Source: Crotalaria pallida (lineage: Eukaryota > Streptophyta > Magnoliopsida > Fabales > Fabaceae). From it: a stretch of 64,000 bases of DNA. The position numbers and the translations under genes are program-made. Location: positions 72,013,290 to 72,077,289 of the forward strand of contig CM075649.1 in assembly GCA_037953625.1 (NCBI GenBank). The letters run 5' to 3'. Shown here piece by piece: positions 1 to 10,313 of the stretch; within the stretch, counting starts at the first letter, position 1, and every line of letters starts with the position of its first letter. A model generated the notes under the pieces. It ran no database searches, was not told the DNA's origin, and saw nothing but the letters and a program-made list of their open reading frames with translations.

Positions 1-319
1 CTACATCCTATACATCCCTTGGGGTACCAAGCATTGTTTAGGATCATTATAAAGGTTCTTATATGTCCTAATACACATTCCTATACCATTCTAAGCCTTT
101 AGAATACTCTATTAACTATTCTACACTTGTTAGAGCCTCCAAAGACTCATGCTACATCCTATTCGTCCCTTGGGGCACCAAGCATTGTTTAGGATCATTC
201 TAAAGGTTCTTTTATGTTCTAATACACATTCCTAGACCATTCTAAGCCTTGAGAATACTCTCTTAACCATTCTATACTTGTTAGAGCCTCCTAAGACTCA
301 TGTTACATCCTCTACGTCC

Positions 320-355
320 CTTGGGGAACCAAGCATTGTTTAGGATCATTCTAAA
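320..355. other. Two adjacent short dyads within the unit (type example)
   Basis: CTTGG at 320-324 and CCAAG at 329-333 are reverse complements with a four-base loop. TTTAG at 339-343 and CTAAA at 351-355 are reverse complements with a seven-base loop that contains GATC. The first dyad is intact in units with CACC, TACC or AACC before AAG. It loses one pair in the CACTAAG and CACGAAG subfamilies. The second is nearly invariant, the main exceptions being units with CATTATAAAGG, CATTGTAAAGG or CATTCCAAAGG. Confidence 0.8.
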
Positions 356-389
356 GGTTCTTATATGTCCTAATACACATTCCTATACC

Positions 390-407
390 ATTCTAAGCCT
401 TTAGAAT
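390..407. other. 7-bp perfect dyad within the unit (type example)
   Basis: ATTCTAA at 390-396 and TTAGAAT at 401-407 are exact reverse complements around the four-base spacer GCCT, so either strand could fold a seven-pair stem. It sits at unit positions 88-105 and recurs in most units. Common variants weaken it by one pair (CCAAGCC on the left arm, CTTCAGAAT on the right, GATACTAAG in the GACGATAC subfamily) or change only the loop (GACT for GCCT). It is too short and AT-rich to call a terminator, and no gene is nearby. Whether it forms a cruciform or binds a protein cannot be told from sequence. Confidence 0.85.
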
Positions 408-585
408 ACCCTATTAACCATTCTACACTTGTTAGAGTCTCCAAGGACTCATGCAAAATCCTCTACGTCCCTTGGGGCACTAAGCATTGTTTAGGATCAT
501 TCTAAAGGTTCTTATATGTCCTAATACACATTCCTAGACCATTCTAAGCCTTTAGAATACTCTCTTAACCATTCTACACTTGTTA

Positions 586-601
586 GAGCCTCCAAGGACT
601 C
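586..601. other. Bulged dyad at the unit 3' end (type example)
   Basis: GAGCCT at 586-591 pairs with AGGACTC at 595-601 across the three-base loop CCA, leaving one unpaired A on the right arm. It lies at unit positions 133-148. In units reading CCTCCTAGGACTC the loop region gains the palindrome CCTAGG; in GATCCTCCAAGGACGC units the outer pairs are lost. Together with the three other dyads, close to half the unit lies within self-complementary segments. Confidence 0.7.
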
Positions 602-3281
602 ATGCTACATCCTCTACGTCCCATGGGGCACCAAGCATTGTTTAGGATCATTCTAAAGGTTCTTATATGTCCTAATACACATTCCTAGACCATTCTAAGA
701 TTTTAGAATACCCTATTAACCATTCTACACTTGTTAGAGCCTCCTAGGACTCATGCTACATCCTCTACGTCCCTTGGGGCACCAAGCATTGTTTAGGATC
801 ATTCCAAAGGTTCTTATATGTCCTAATACACATTCCTATACCATTCTAAGCCTTTAGAATACCCTATTAACCATTCTACACTTGTGAGAGTCTCCAAGGA
901 CTCATGCAAAATCCTCTACCTCCCTTGGGGCACGAAGCATTGTTTAGGATCATTCTAAAGGTTCTTATATGTCCTAATACACATTCCTAGACCATTCTAA
1001 GCCTTTAGAATACTCTCTTAACCATTCTACACTTGTTAGAGCCTCCAAGGACTAATGCTACATCCTCTACGTCCCTTGGGGCACCAAGCATTGTTTAGGA
1101 TCATTCTAAAGGTTCTTATATGTCCTAATACACTTTCCTAGACCATTCCAAGCCTTTAGAATACCCTATTAACCATTCTACACATGTTAGATCCTCCAAG
1201 GACGCATGCAAAATCCTCTACGTCCCTTGGGGCACCAAGCATTGTTTAGGATCATTCTAAAGGTTCTTATATGTCCTAGTACACATTCCTAGACCATTCT
1301 AAGCCTTTAGAATACCCTATTAACCATTCTACACTTGTTAGAGACTCCAAAGACTCATGCTACATCCTATTCGTCCCTTGGGGCACCAAGCATTGTTTAG
1401 GATCATTCTAAAGGTTCTTATATGGCCTAATACACATAACTATACCATTCTAAGCCTTTAGAATACCCTATTAACCATTCTACACTTGTTAGAGCCTCCA
1501 AAGACTCATGCTACATCCTATTCGTCCCTTGGGGCACCAAGCATTGTTTATGATCATTCTAAAGGTTCTTATATGTCTTAATACACATTCCTAGACCATT
1601 CTAAGCCTTTAGAATACTCTCTTAACCATTCTACACTTGTTAGAGCCTCCAAGGACTCATGCTACATCCTCTACGTCCCTTGGGGCACCAAGCATTGTTT
1701 AGGATCATTCTAAAGGTTCTTATATGTCCTAATACACATTCCTAGAGCATTCCAAGCCTTTAGAATACCCTATTAACCATTCTACACTTGGTAGATCCTC
1801 CAAGGACGCATGCAAAATCCTCTACGTCCCTTGGGGCACGAAGCATAGTTTAGGATCTTTCTAAAGGTTTTTATATGTCCTAATACACATTCCTAGACCA
1901 TTCTAAGCCTTTAGAATACCCTATTAACCATTCTACACTTGTAAGAGCCTCCAAGGACTTATGCAAAATCCTCTACGTCCCTTGGGGCACCAAGCATTGT
2001 TTAGGATCATTTTAAAGGTTCTTATATGTCCTAATACACATTCCTAGACCATTCTAAGACTTTAGAATACCCTATTAACCATTCTACACTTGTTAGAGCC
2101 TCCAAGGACTCATGCTACATCCTATTCGTCCCTTGGGGCACCAAGCATTGTTTAGGATCATTCTAAAGGTTCTTATATGTCCAAATACACATTCCTAGAC
2201 CATTCTAAGCCTTTAGAATACTCTCTTAACCATTCTACACTTGTTAGAGCCTCCAAGGACTAATGCTACATCCTCTACGTCCCTTGGGGCATCAAGCATT
2301 GTTTAGGATCATTCTAAAGGTTCTTATATGTCCTAATACACTTTCCTAGACCATTCCAAGCCTTTAGAATACCCTATTAACCATTCTACACATGTTAGAT
2401 CCTCCAAGGACGCATGCAAAATCCTCTACGTCCCTTGGGGCACCAAGCATTGTTTAGGATCATTCTAAAGGTTCTTATATGTCCTAGTACACATTCCTAG
2501 ACCATTCTAATCCTTTAGAATACCCTATTAACCATTCTACACTTGTTAGAGACTCCAAAGACTCATGCTACATCCTATTCGTCCCTTGGGGCACCAAGCA
2601 TTGTTTAGGATCATTCTAAAGGTTCTTATATGGCCTAATACACATAACTATACCATTCTAAGCCTTTAGAATACCCTATTAACCATTCTACACTTGTTAG
2701 AGCCTCCAAAGACTCATGCTACATCCTATTCGTCCCTTGGGGCACCAAGCATTGTTTATGATCATTCTAAAGGTTCTTATATGTCTTAATACACATTCCT
2801 AGAGCATTCCAAGCCTTTAGAATACCCTATTAACCATTCTACACTTGGTAGATCCTCCAAGGACGCATGCAAAATCCTCTACGTCCCTTGGGGCACGAAG
2901 CATAGTTTAGGATCTTTCTAAAGGTTTTTATATGTCCTAATACACATTCCTAGACCACTCTAAGCCTTTAGAATACCCTATTAACCATTCTACACTTGTA
3001 AGAGCCTCCAAGGACTCATGCAAAATCCTCTACGTCCCTTGGGGCACCAAGCATTGTTTAGGATCATTCTAAAGGTTCTTATATGTCCTAATACACATTC
3101 CTAGACCATTCTAAGACTTTAGAATACCCTATTAACCATTCTACACTTGTTAGAGCCTCCAAGGACTCATGCTACATCCTATTCGTCCCTTGGGGCACCA
3201 AGCATTGTTTAGGATCATTCTAAAGGTTCTTATATGTCCAAATACACATTCCTAGACCATTCTAAGCCTTTAGAATACTCT

Positions 3282-6200
3282 ATTAACTATTCTACACTTG
3301 TTAGAGCCTCCAAAGACTCATGCTACATCCTATTCGTCCCTTGGGGCACCAAGAATTGTTTAGGATCATTCTAAAGGTTCTTTTATGTTCTAATACACAT
3401 TCCTAGACCATTCTAAGCTTTGAGAATACTCTCTTAACCATTCTACACTTGTTAGAGCCTCCAAAGACTCATGCTACATCCTATTCGTCCCTTGGGGCAC
3501 CTAGCATTGTTTATGATCATTCTAAAGGTTCTTATATGTCTTAATACACATTCCTAGACCATTCTAAGCCTTTAGAATACTCTCTTAACCATTCTACACT
3601 TGTTAGAGCCTCCAAGGACTCATGCTACATCCTCTACATCCCTTGGGGCACCAAGCATTGTTTAGGATCATTCTAAAGGTTCTTATATGTCCTAATACAC
3701 ATTCCTAGACCATTCCAAGCCTTTAGAATACCCTATTAACCATTCTACACTTGTTAGATCCTCCAAGGACGCATGCAAAATCCTCTACGTCCCTTGGGGC
3801 ACGAAGCATAGTTTAGGATCTTTCTAAAGGTTTTTATATGTCCTAATACACATTCCTAGACCATTCTAAGCCTTTAGAATACCCTATTAACCATTCTACA
3901 CTTGTAAGAGCCTCCAAGGACTCATACAAAATCTTCTACGTCCCTTGGGGCACCAAGCATTGTTTAGGATCATTCTAAAGGTTCTTATATGTCCTAATAC
4001 ACATTCCTAGACCATTCTAAGACTTTAGAATACCCTATTAACCATTCGACTCTTGTTAGAGCCTCCAAGGACTCATGCTACATCCTATTCGTCCCTTGGG
4101 GCACCAAGCATTGTTTAGGATCATTCTAAAGGTTCTTATATGGCCTAATACACATTCCTAGACCATTCTAAGCCTTTAGAATACCCTATTAACCATTCTA
4201 CACTTGTTAGAGCCTCCACGGACTCATGCAAAATCCTCTACGTCCCTTGGGGCACCAAGCATTGTTTAGGATCATTCTAAAGGTTCTTATATGTCCTAAT
4301 ACACATTCCTAGACCATTCCAAGCCTTTAGAATACCCTATTAACCATTCTACACTTGTTAGATACTCCAAGGACGCATGCAAAATCCTCTACGTCCCTTG
4401 GGGCACGAAGCATAGTTTAGGATCTTTCTAAAGGTTTTTATATGTCCTAATACACATTCCTAGACCATTCTAAGCCTTTAGAATAACCTATTAACCATTC
4501 TACACTTGTAAGAGCCTCCAAGGACTCATGCAAAATCTTCTACGTCCCTTGGGGCACCAAACATTGTTTAGGATCATTCTAAAGGTTCTTATATGTCCTA
4601 ATACACATTCCTAGACCATTCTAAGACTTTAGAATACCCTATTAACCATTCTACACTTGTTAGAGCCTCCAAGCACTCATGCTACATCCTATACGTCCCT
4701 TGGGGTACCAAGAATTGTTTAGGATCATTATAAAGGTTCTTATATGTCCTAATACACATTCCTATACCATTCTAAGCCTTTAGAATACTCTATTAACTAT
4801 TCTACACTTGTTAGAGCCTCCAAAGACTCATGCTACATCCTATTCGTCCCTTGGGGCACCAAGAATTGTTTAGGATCATTCTAAAGGTTCTTTTATGTTC
4901 TAATACACATTCCTAGACCATTCTATGCCTTGAGAATACTCTCTTAACCATTCTACACTTGTTAGAGCCTCCAAAGACTCATGCTACATCCTATTCGTCC
5001 CTTGGGGCACCAAGCATTGTTTATGATCATTCTAAAGGTTCTTATATGTCTTAATACACATTCCTAGACCATTCTAAGCCTTTAGAATACTCTCTTAACC
5101 ATTCGACACTTGTTAGAGCCTCCAAGGACTCATGCTACATCCTATTCGTCCCTTGGGGCACCAAGCATTGTTTAGGATCATTCTAAAGGTTCTTATATGT
5201 CCTAATACACTTTCCAAGACCATTCCAAGCCTTTAGAATACCCTATTAACCATTCTACACTTGTTAGATCCTCCAAGGACGCATGCAAAATCCTATACGT
5301 CCCTTGGGGCACGAAGCATTGTTTAGGATCTTTCTAAAGGTTCTTATATGTCCTAGTACACATTCCTAGACTATTCTAAGCCTTTAGAATACCCTATTAA
5401 CCATTCTACAATTGTTAGAGCCTCCTAGGACTCATGCTACATCCTCTACGTCCCCTGGGGACCAAGCATTGTTTAGGATCATTCTAAAGGTTCTTATATG
5501 TCCTAATACACATTCCTATACCATTCTAAGCCTTTAGAATACCCTATTAACCATTCTACACTTGTTAGAGTCTCCAAGGACTCATGCAAAATCCTCTACG
5601 TCCCTTGGGGCACTAAGCATTGTTTAGGATCATTCTAAATGTTCTTATATGTCCTAATACACATTCCTAGACCATTCAAAGCCTTTAGAATACTCTCTTA
5701 ACCATTCTACACTTGTTAGAGCCTCCAAGGACTCATGCTACATCCTCTACGTCCCTTGGGGAACCAAGCATTGTTTAGGATCATTCTAAAGGTTCTTATA
5801 TGGCCTAATACACATTCCTTGACCATTCTAAGCCTTTAGAATACCCTATTAACCATTTACACTTGTTAGAGCCTCCAAGGACTCATGCTACATCCTATAC
5901 GTCCCTTGGGGCATGAAGCATTGTTTAGGATCATTCTAAAGGTTCTTATATGTCCCAATACATATTCCTAGACGATACTAAGCCTCTAGAATACTCTTTT
6001 AACCATTCTACACTTGTTAGAGCCTCCAAGGACTCATGCTACATCCTATACATCCCTTGGGGAACCAAGCATTGTTTAGGATCATTCTAAAGGTTCTTAT
6101 ATGTCCTAGTACACATTCCTAGACCATTCTAAGCCTTTAGAATACCCTATTAACCATTCTACACTTGTTAGAGCCTCCAAAGACTCATGCTACATCCTAT

Positions 6201-8164
6201 TCGTCCCTTGGGGCACCAAGCATTGTTTAGGATCATTCTAAAGGTTCTTATATGTCCTAATACACATTCCTATACCATTCTAAGCCTTTAGAATACCCTA
6301 TTAACCATTCTACACTTGTTAGAGCCTCTAAAGACTCATGCTACATCCTATTCGTCCCTTGGGGCACCAAGCATTGTTTATGATCATTCTAAAGGTTCTT
6401 ATATGTCTTAATACACATTCCTAGACCATTCTAAGCCTTTAGAATACTCTCTTAACCATTCTACACTTGTTAGATCCTCCAAGGACTCATGCTACACCCT
6501 CTACGTCCCTTGGGGACTCAACCATTGTTTAGGATCATTCTAATGGTTCTTATAAGTCCTAATACACACTCCTAGAGCATTCTAAGCCTTTAGAATACTC
6601 TCTTAACCATTCTACACTTGTTAGAACCTCTAATGACTCATGCTACACCCTCTACATCATTTGGGTTCCAAGCAATGTTTAGGATCATTCTAATGGTTCT
6701 TATAAGTCCTAATACACATTCCTCGACCATTCTAAGCCTTTAGAATACCCTATTAACAAATCTACACTTGTAAGAGCCTCCAAGGACTCCTGCTACATCC
6801 TCTACGTCCCTTGGGGCACCAAGCATTGTTTACGATCATTGTAAAGGTTCTTATATGGCCTAATACACATTCCTTGACCATTCTAAGCCTTTAGAATACC
6901 CTATTAACCGTTCTACACTTGTTAGAGCCTCCAAGGACTCATGCAAAATCCTCTACGTCCCTTGGGGCACTAAGCATTGTTTACGATCATTCTAAATGTT
7001 CTTATATGTCCTAATACACTTTCCAAGACCATTCCAAGCCTTTAGAATACCCTATTAACCATTCTACACTTGTTAGATCCTCCAAGGACGCATGCAAAAT
7101 CCTCTACGTCCCTTGGGGCACGAAGCATTGTTTAGGATCTTTCTAAAGGTTCTTATATGTCCTAGTACACATTCCTAGACCATTCTAAGCCTTTAGAATA
7201 CCCTATTAACCATTCTACACTTGTTAGAGCCTCCTAGGACTCATGCTACATCCTCTACGTCCCCTGGGGACCAAGCATTGTTTAGGATCATTCTAAAGGT
7301 TCTTATATGTCCTAATACACATTCCTATACCATTCTAAGCCTTTAGAATACCCTATTAACCATTCTACACTTGTTAGAGTCTCCAAGGACTCTTGCAAAA
7401 TCCTCTACGTCCCTTGGGGCACTAAGCATTGTTTAGGATCATTCTAAATGTTCTTATATGTCCTAATACACATTCCTAGACCATTCTAAGCCTTTAGAAT
7501 ACTCTCTTAACCATTCTACACTTGTTAGAGCCTCCAAGGCCTCATGCTACATCCTCTACGTCCCTTGGGGAACCAAGCATTGTTTAGGATCATTCTAAAG
7601 GTTCTTATATGGCCTAATACACATTCCTTGACCATTCTAAGCCTTTAGAATACCCTATTAACCATTCTACACTTGTTAGAGACTCCAAAGACTCATGCTA
7701 CATCCTATTCGTCCCTTGGGGCACCAAGCATTGTTTATGATCATTCTAAAGGTTCTTATATGTCTTAATACATATTCCTATACCATTCTAAGCCTTTAGA
7801 ATACTCTCTTAACCATTCTACACTTGTTAGAGCCTCAAAGGACTCATGCTACATCCTCTACGTCCCTTGGGGCAGCAAGCATTGTTTAGGATCATTCTAA
7901 AGGTTCTTATATGTCCTAATACACATTCCTAGACCATTCCAAGCCTTTAGAATACCCTATTAACCATTCTACACTTGTTAGATCCCCCAAGGACGCATGC
8001 AAAATCCTCTACGTCCCTTGGGGGACGAAGCATAGTTTAGGATCTTTCTAAAGGTTTTTATATGTCCTAATACACATTCCTAGACCATTCTAAGCCTTTA
8101 GAATACCCTATTAACCATTCTACACTTGTAAGAGCCTCCAAGGACTCATGTAAAATCCTCTACG
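3282..8164 (+). repeat. Mosaic block with 1.8-kb and 3.6-kb spaced copies
   Basis: About 32 units without a clean tandem higher-order period. A stretch from about 5,208 to 5,830 recurs 1,809 bp downstream (12 units less 3 bp): CACTTTCCAAG is at 5,208 and 7,017, and the one-base-short TCCCCTGGGGACC form is at 5,451 and 7,260. A stretch from about 4,250 to 5,100 recurs 3,620 bp downstream, shown by GGGGTACCAAGAATTG at 4,702 and 8,322. A one-base deletion (CCATTTACAC) lies near 5,854. The first GACGATAC-type unit, common in the right third, appears alone near 5,970. The divergent pair at 6,492-6,792 is listed separately. No gene. Confidence 0.7.
6492..6792 (+). repeat. Divergent two-unit island
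   Basis: Two neighbouring units (starts 6,492 and 6,643, next start 6,793) share changes that I did not see elsewhere in the window: CTACACCCTC at the start, CTAATGG in place of CTAAAGG, and TATAAGTCC in place of TATATGTCC. The first has GGGGACTCAACC and ACACTCC. The second has the unusual CATCATTTGGGTTCC with a one-base deletion, so it is 150 bp. The shared changes imply that one divergent unit was duplicated once. Confidence 0.8.
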
Positions 8165-10313
8165 TCCCTTGGGGCACCAAGCATTGTTTAGGATCATTCT
8201 AAAGGTTCTTATATGTCCTAATACACATTCCTAGACCATTCTAAGACTTTAGAATACCCTATTAACCATTCTACACTTGTTAGAGCCTCCAAGCACTCAT
8301 GCTACATCCTATACGTCCCTTGGGGTACCAAGAATTGTTTAGGATCATTATAAAGGTTCTTATATGTCCTAATACACATTCCTATACCATTCTAAGCCTT
8401 TAGAATACTCTATTAACTATTCTACACTTGTTAGAGCCTCCAAAGACTCATGCTACATCCTATTCGTCCCTTGGGGCACCAAGCATTGTTTAGGATCATT
8501 CTAAAGGTTCTTTTATGTTCTAATACACATTCCTGGACCATTCTAAGCCTTGCGAATACTCTCTTAACCATTCTACACTTGTTAGAGCCTCCAAAGACTC
8601 ATGCTACATCCTATTCGTCCCTTGGGGCACCAAGCATTGTTTATGATCATTCTAAAGGTTCTTATATGTCTTAATACACATTCCTAGACCATTCTAAGCC
8701 TTTAGAATACTCTCTTAACCATTCTACACTTGTTAGAGCCTCCAAGGACTCATGCTACATCCTCTACGTCCCTTGGGGCACCAAGCATTGTTTAGGATCA
8801 TTCTAAAGGTTCTTATATGTCCTAATACACATTCCTAGACCATTCCAAGCCTTTAGAATACCCTATTAACCATTCTACACTTGTTAGATCCTCCAAGGAC
8901 GCATGCAAAATCCACTACGTCTGTTGGGGCACGAAGCATAGTTTAGGATCTTTCTAAAGGTTTTTATATGTCCTAATACACATTCCTAGACCATTCTAAG
9001 CCTTTAGAATACCCTATTAACCATTCTACACTTGTAAGAGCCTCCAAGGAATCATGCAAAATCCTCTACGTCCCTTGGGGCACCAAGCAATGTTTAGGAT
9101 CATTCTAAAGGTTCTTATATGTCCTAATACACATTCCTAGACCATTCTAAGACTTTAGAATACCCTATTAACCATTCGACACTTGTTAGAGCCTCCAAGG
9201 ACTCATGCTACATCCTATTCGTCCCTTGGGGCACCAAGCATTGTTTACGATCATTGTAAAGGTTCTTATATGGCCTAATACACATTCCTTGACCATTCTA
9301 AGCCTTTAGAATACCCTATTAACCGTTCTACACTTGTTAGAGCCTCCAAGGACTCATACAAAATCCTCTACGTCCCTTGGGGCACTAAGCATTGTTTAGG
9401 ATCATTCTAAAGGTTCTATTATGTCCTAATACACATTCCTAAACCATTCTAAGCCTTCAGAATACTCTATTAACCATTCTACACTTGTTAGAACCTCCAA
9501 GGACTCATGCTACATCCTATACGTCCCTTGGGGCACCAAGCATTGTTTAGGATCATTCTAAAGGTTCTTATATGTCCTAGTACACATTCCTAGACCATTC
9601 TAAGCCTTTAGAATACCCTATTAACCATTCTACACTTGTTAGAGCCTCCTAGGACTCATGCTACATCCTCTACGTCCCTTGGGGCACCAAGCATTGTTTA
9701 GGATCATTCTAAAGGTTCTTATATGTCCTAATACACATTCCTATACCATTCTAAGCCTTTAGAATAACCTATTAACCATTCTACACTTGTAAGAGTCTCC
9801 AAGGACTCATTCAAAATCCTCTACGTCCCTTGGGGCACTAAGCATTGTTTAGGATCATTCTAAAAGTTTTTATATGTCCTAATACACATTCCTAGACCAT
9901 TCCAAGCCTTTAGAATACTCTCTTAACCATTCTACACTTGTTAGAGCCTCCAAGGACTCATGCTACATCCTCTACGTCCCTTGGGGCACCAAGCATTGTT
10001 TAGGATCATTCTAAAGGTTCTTATATGTCCTAATACACATTCCTAAACCATTCCAAGCCTTTAGAATACCCTATTAACCATTCTACACTTGTTAGATCCT
10101 CCAAGGACGCATGCAAAATCCTCTACGTCCCTTGGGGCACGAAGCATTGTTTAGGATTTTTCTAAAGGTTTTTATATGTCCTAATACACATTCCTAGACC
10201 ATTCTAAGCCTTTAGAATACCCTATTAACCATTCTACACTTGTTAGAGCCTCCAAGGACTCATGCAAAATCCTCTACGTCCCTTGGGGCACCAAGCATTG
10301 TTTAGGATCATTC
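8165..10313 (+). repeat. Higher-order block A, copy 1 (about 2.15 kb)
   Basis: This stretch matches 12,241-14,389 at an offset of 4,076 bp, one base short of 27 units. Anchors include GGGGTACCAAGAATTG at 8,322 and 12,398, the TTGCGAATAC unit, the CCACTACGTCT unit near 8,911 and 12,988, and the TTCTATTATG unit near 9,415 and 13,491. It contains a chance 74-codon open frame at 8,450-8,674. Scattered single-base differences from copies 2 and 3 make it the most diverged of the three. Confidence 0.75.

Larger units (their letters stand above)
303..453 (+). repeat. Representative satellite unit (151 bp) used as reference
   Basis: This copy has the standard length and shows the landmarks used elsewhere. 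In unit coordinates they are: the CpG in TACGTCCC at 11-18; the CTTGG/CCAAG dyad at 18-31; the TTTAG/CTAAA dyad at 37-53 around the single GATC site at 42-45; the TATATG core at 60-65; CATTCCTA at 76-83; the ATTCTAA/TTAGAAT dyad at 88-105; CATTCTA at 45, 87 and 117; and the GAG to CTC region at 133-148. The positions that vary most and define subfamilies are 2-5 (TACA or AAAA), 9-13, 25-28 (CACC, CACT, CACG, TACC or AACC), 45-50, 81-86 (CTAGAC, CTATAC, CTAAAC, CTTGAC) and 107-113 (ACCCTAT or ACTCTCT). The unit starts where the window starts, an arbitrary phase. Confidence 0.95.
1..3281 (+). repeat. Left block: 8-unit then 7-unit duplication
   Basis: Diagnostic variants recur 1,208 bp (8 units) apart: ACTAATGC near 1,052 and 2,260, CACTTTCC at 1,131 and 2,339, and CACATAAC at 1,433 and 2,641. 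The match ends at about 1,594/2,802. From there the second copy follows sequence seen 1,057 bp (7 units) upstream, shown by CCTAGAGCAT at 1,741 and 2,798 and by CCAAATACAC at 2,181 and 3,238. That match ends at about 3,282. The switch of offset from 8 to 7 units is what an out-of-register exchange in perfect unit phase would leave. The block holds no gene. Confidence 0.8.

Noticed and set aside
60..65. TATATG as a TATA-type promoter element
   Set aside because: It recurs in nearly every unit without any associated coding region or other promoter element. AT-rich hexamers of this kind are expected by chance.
390..407. Rho-independent transcription terminator
   Set aside because: The stem is AT-rich with no following T run, recurs in most units, and has no gene upstream.
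2885..2901. CENP-B-box-like 17-mer on the - strand in CACGAAG-type units
   Set aside because: It matches 7 of the 9 core positions of the mammalian CENP-B box (TTCG and three of CGGG fit; the central A does not). By simple probability a match of 7 or more of 9 is expected about 0.4 times per 151-bp unit on two strands, and the motif is broken in the more common CACC and CACT units.
8450..8674. Open frame of 74 codons on the + strand as a possible small protein
   Set aside because: It spans about one and a half satellite units and begins at an ATG formed by ACTCATGCTAC, present in hundreds of units. Since 151 is not a multiple of 3, successive units are read in different frames and stops soon appear. 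It is open only because two units happen to lack the usual stops. There is no start-site context, domain or composition typical of a protein.
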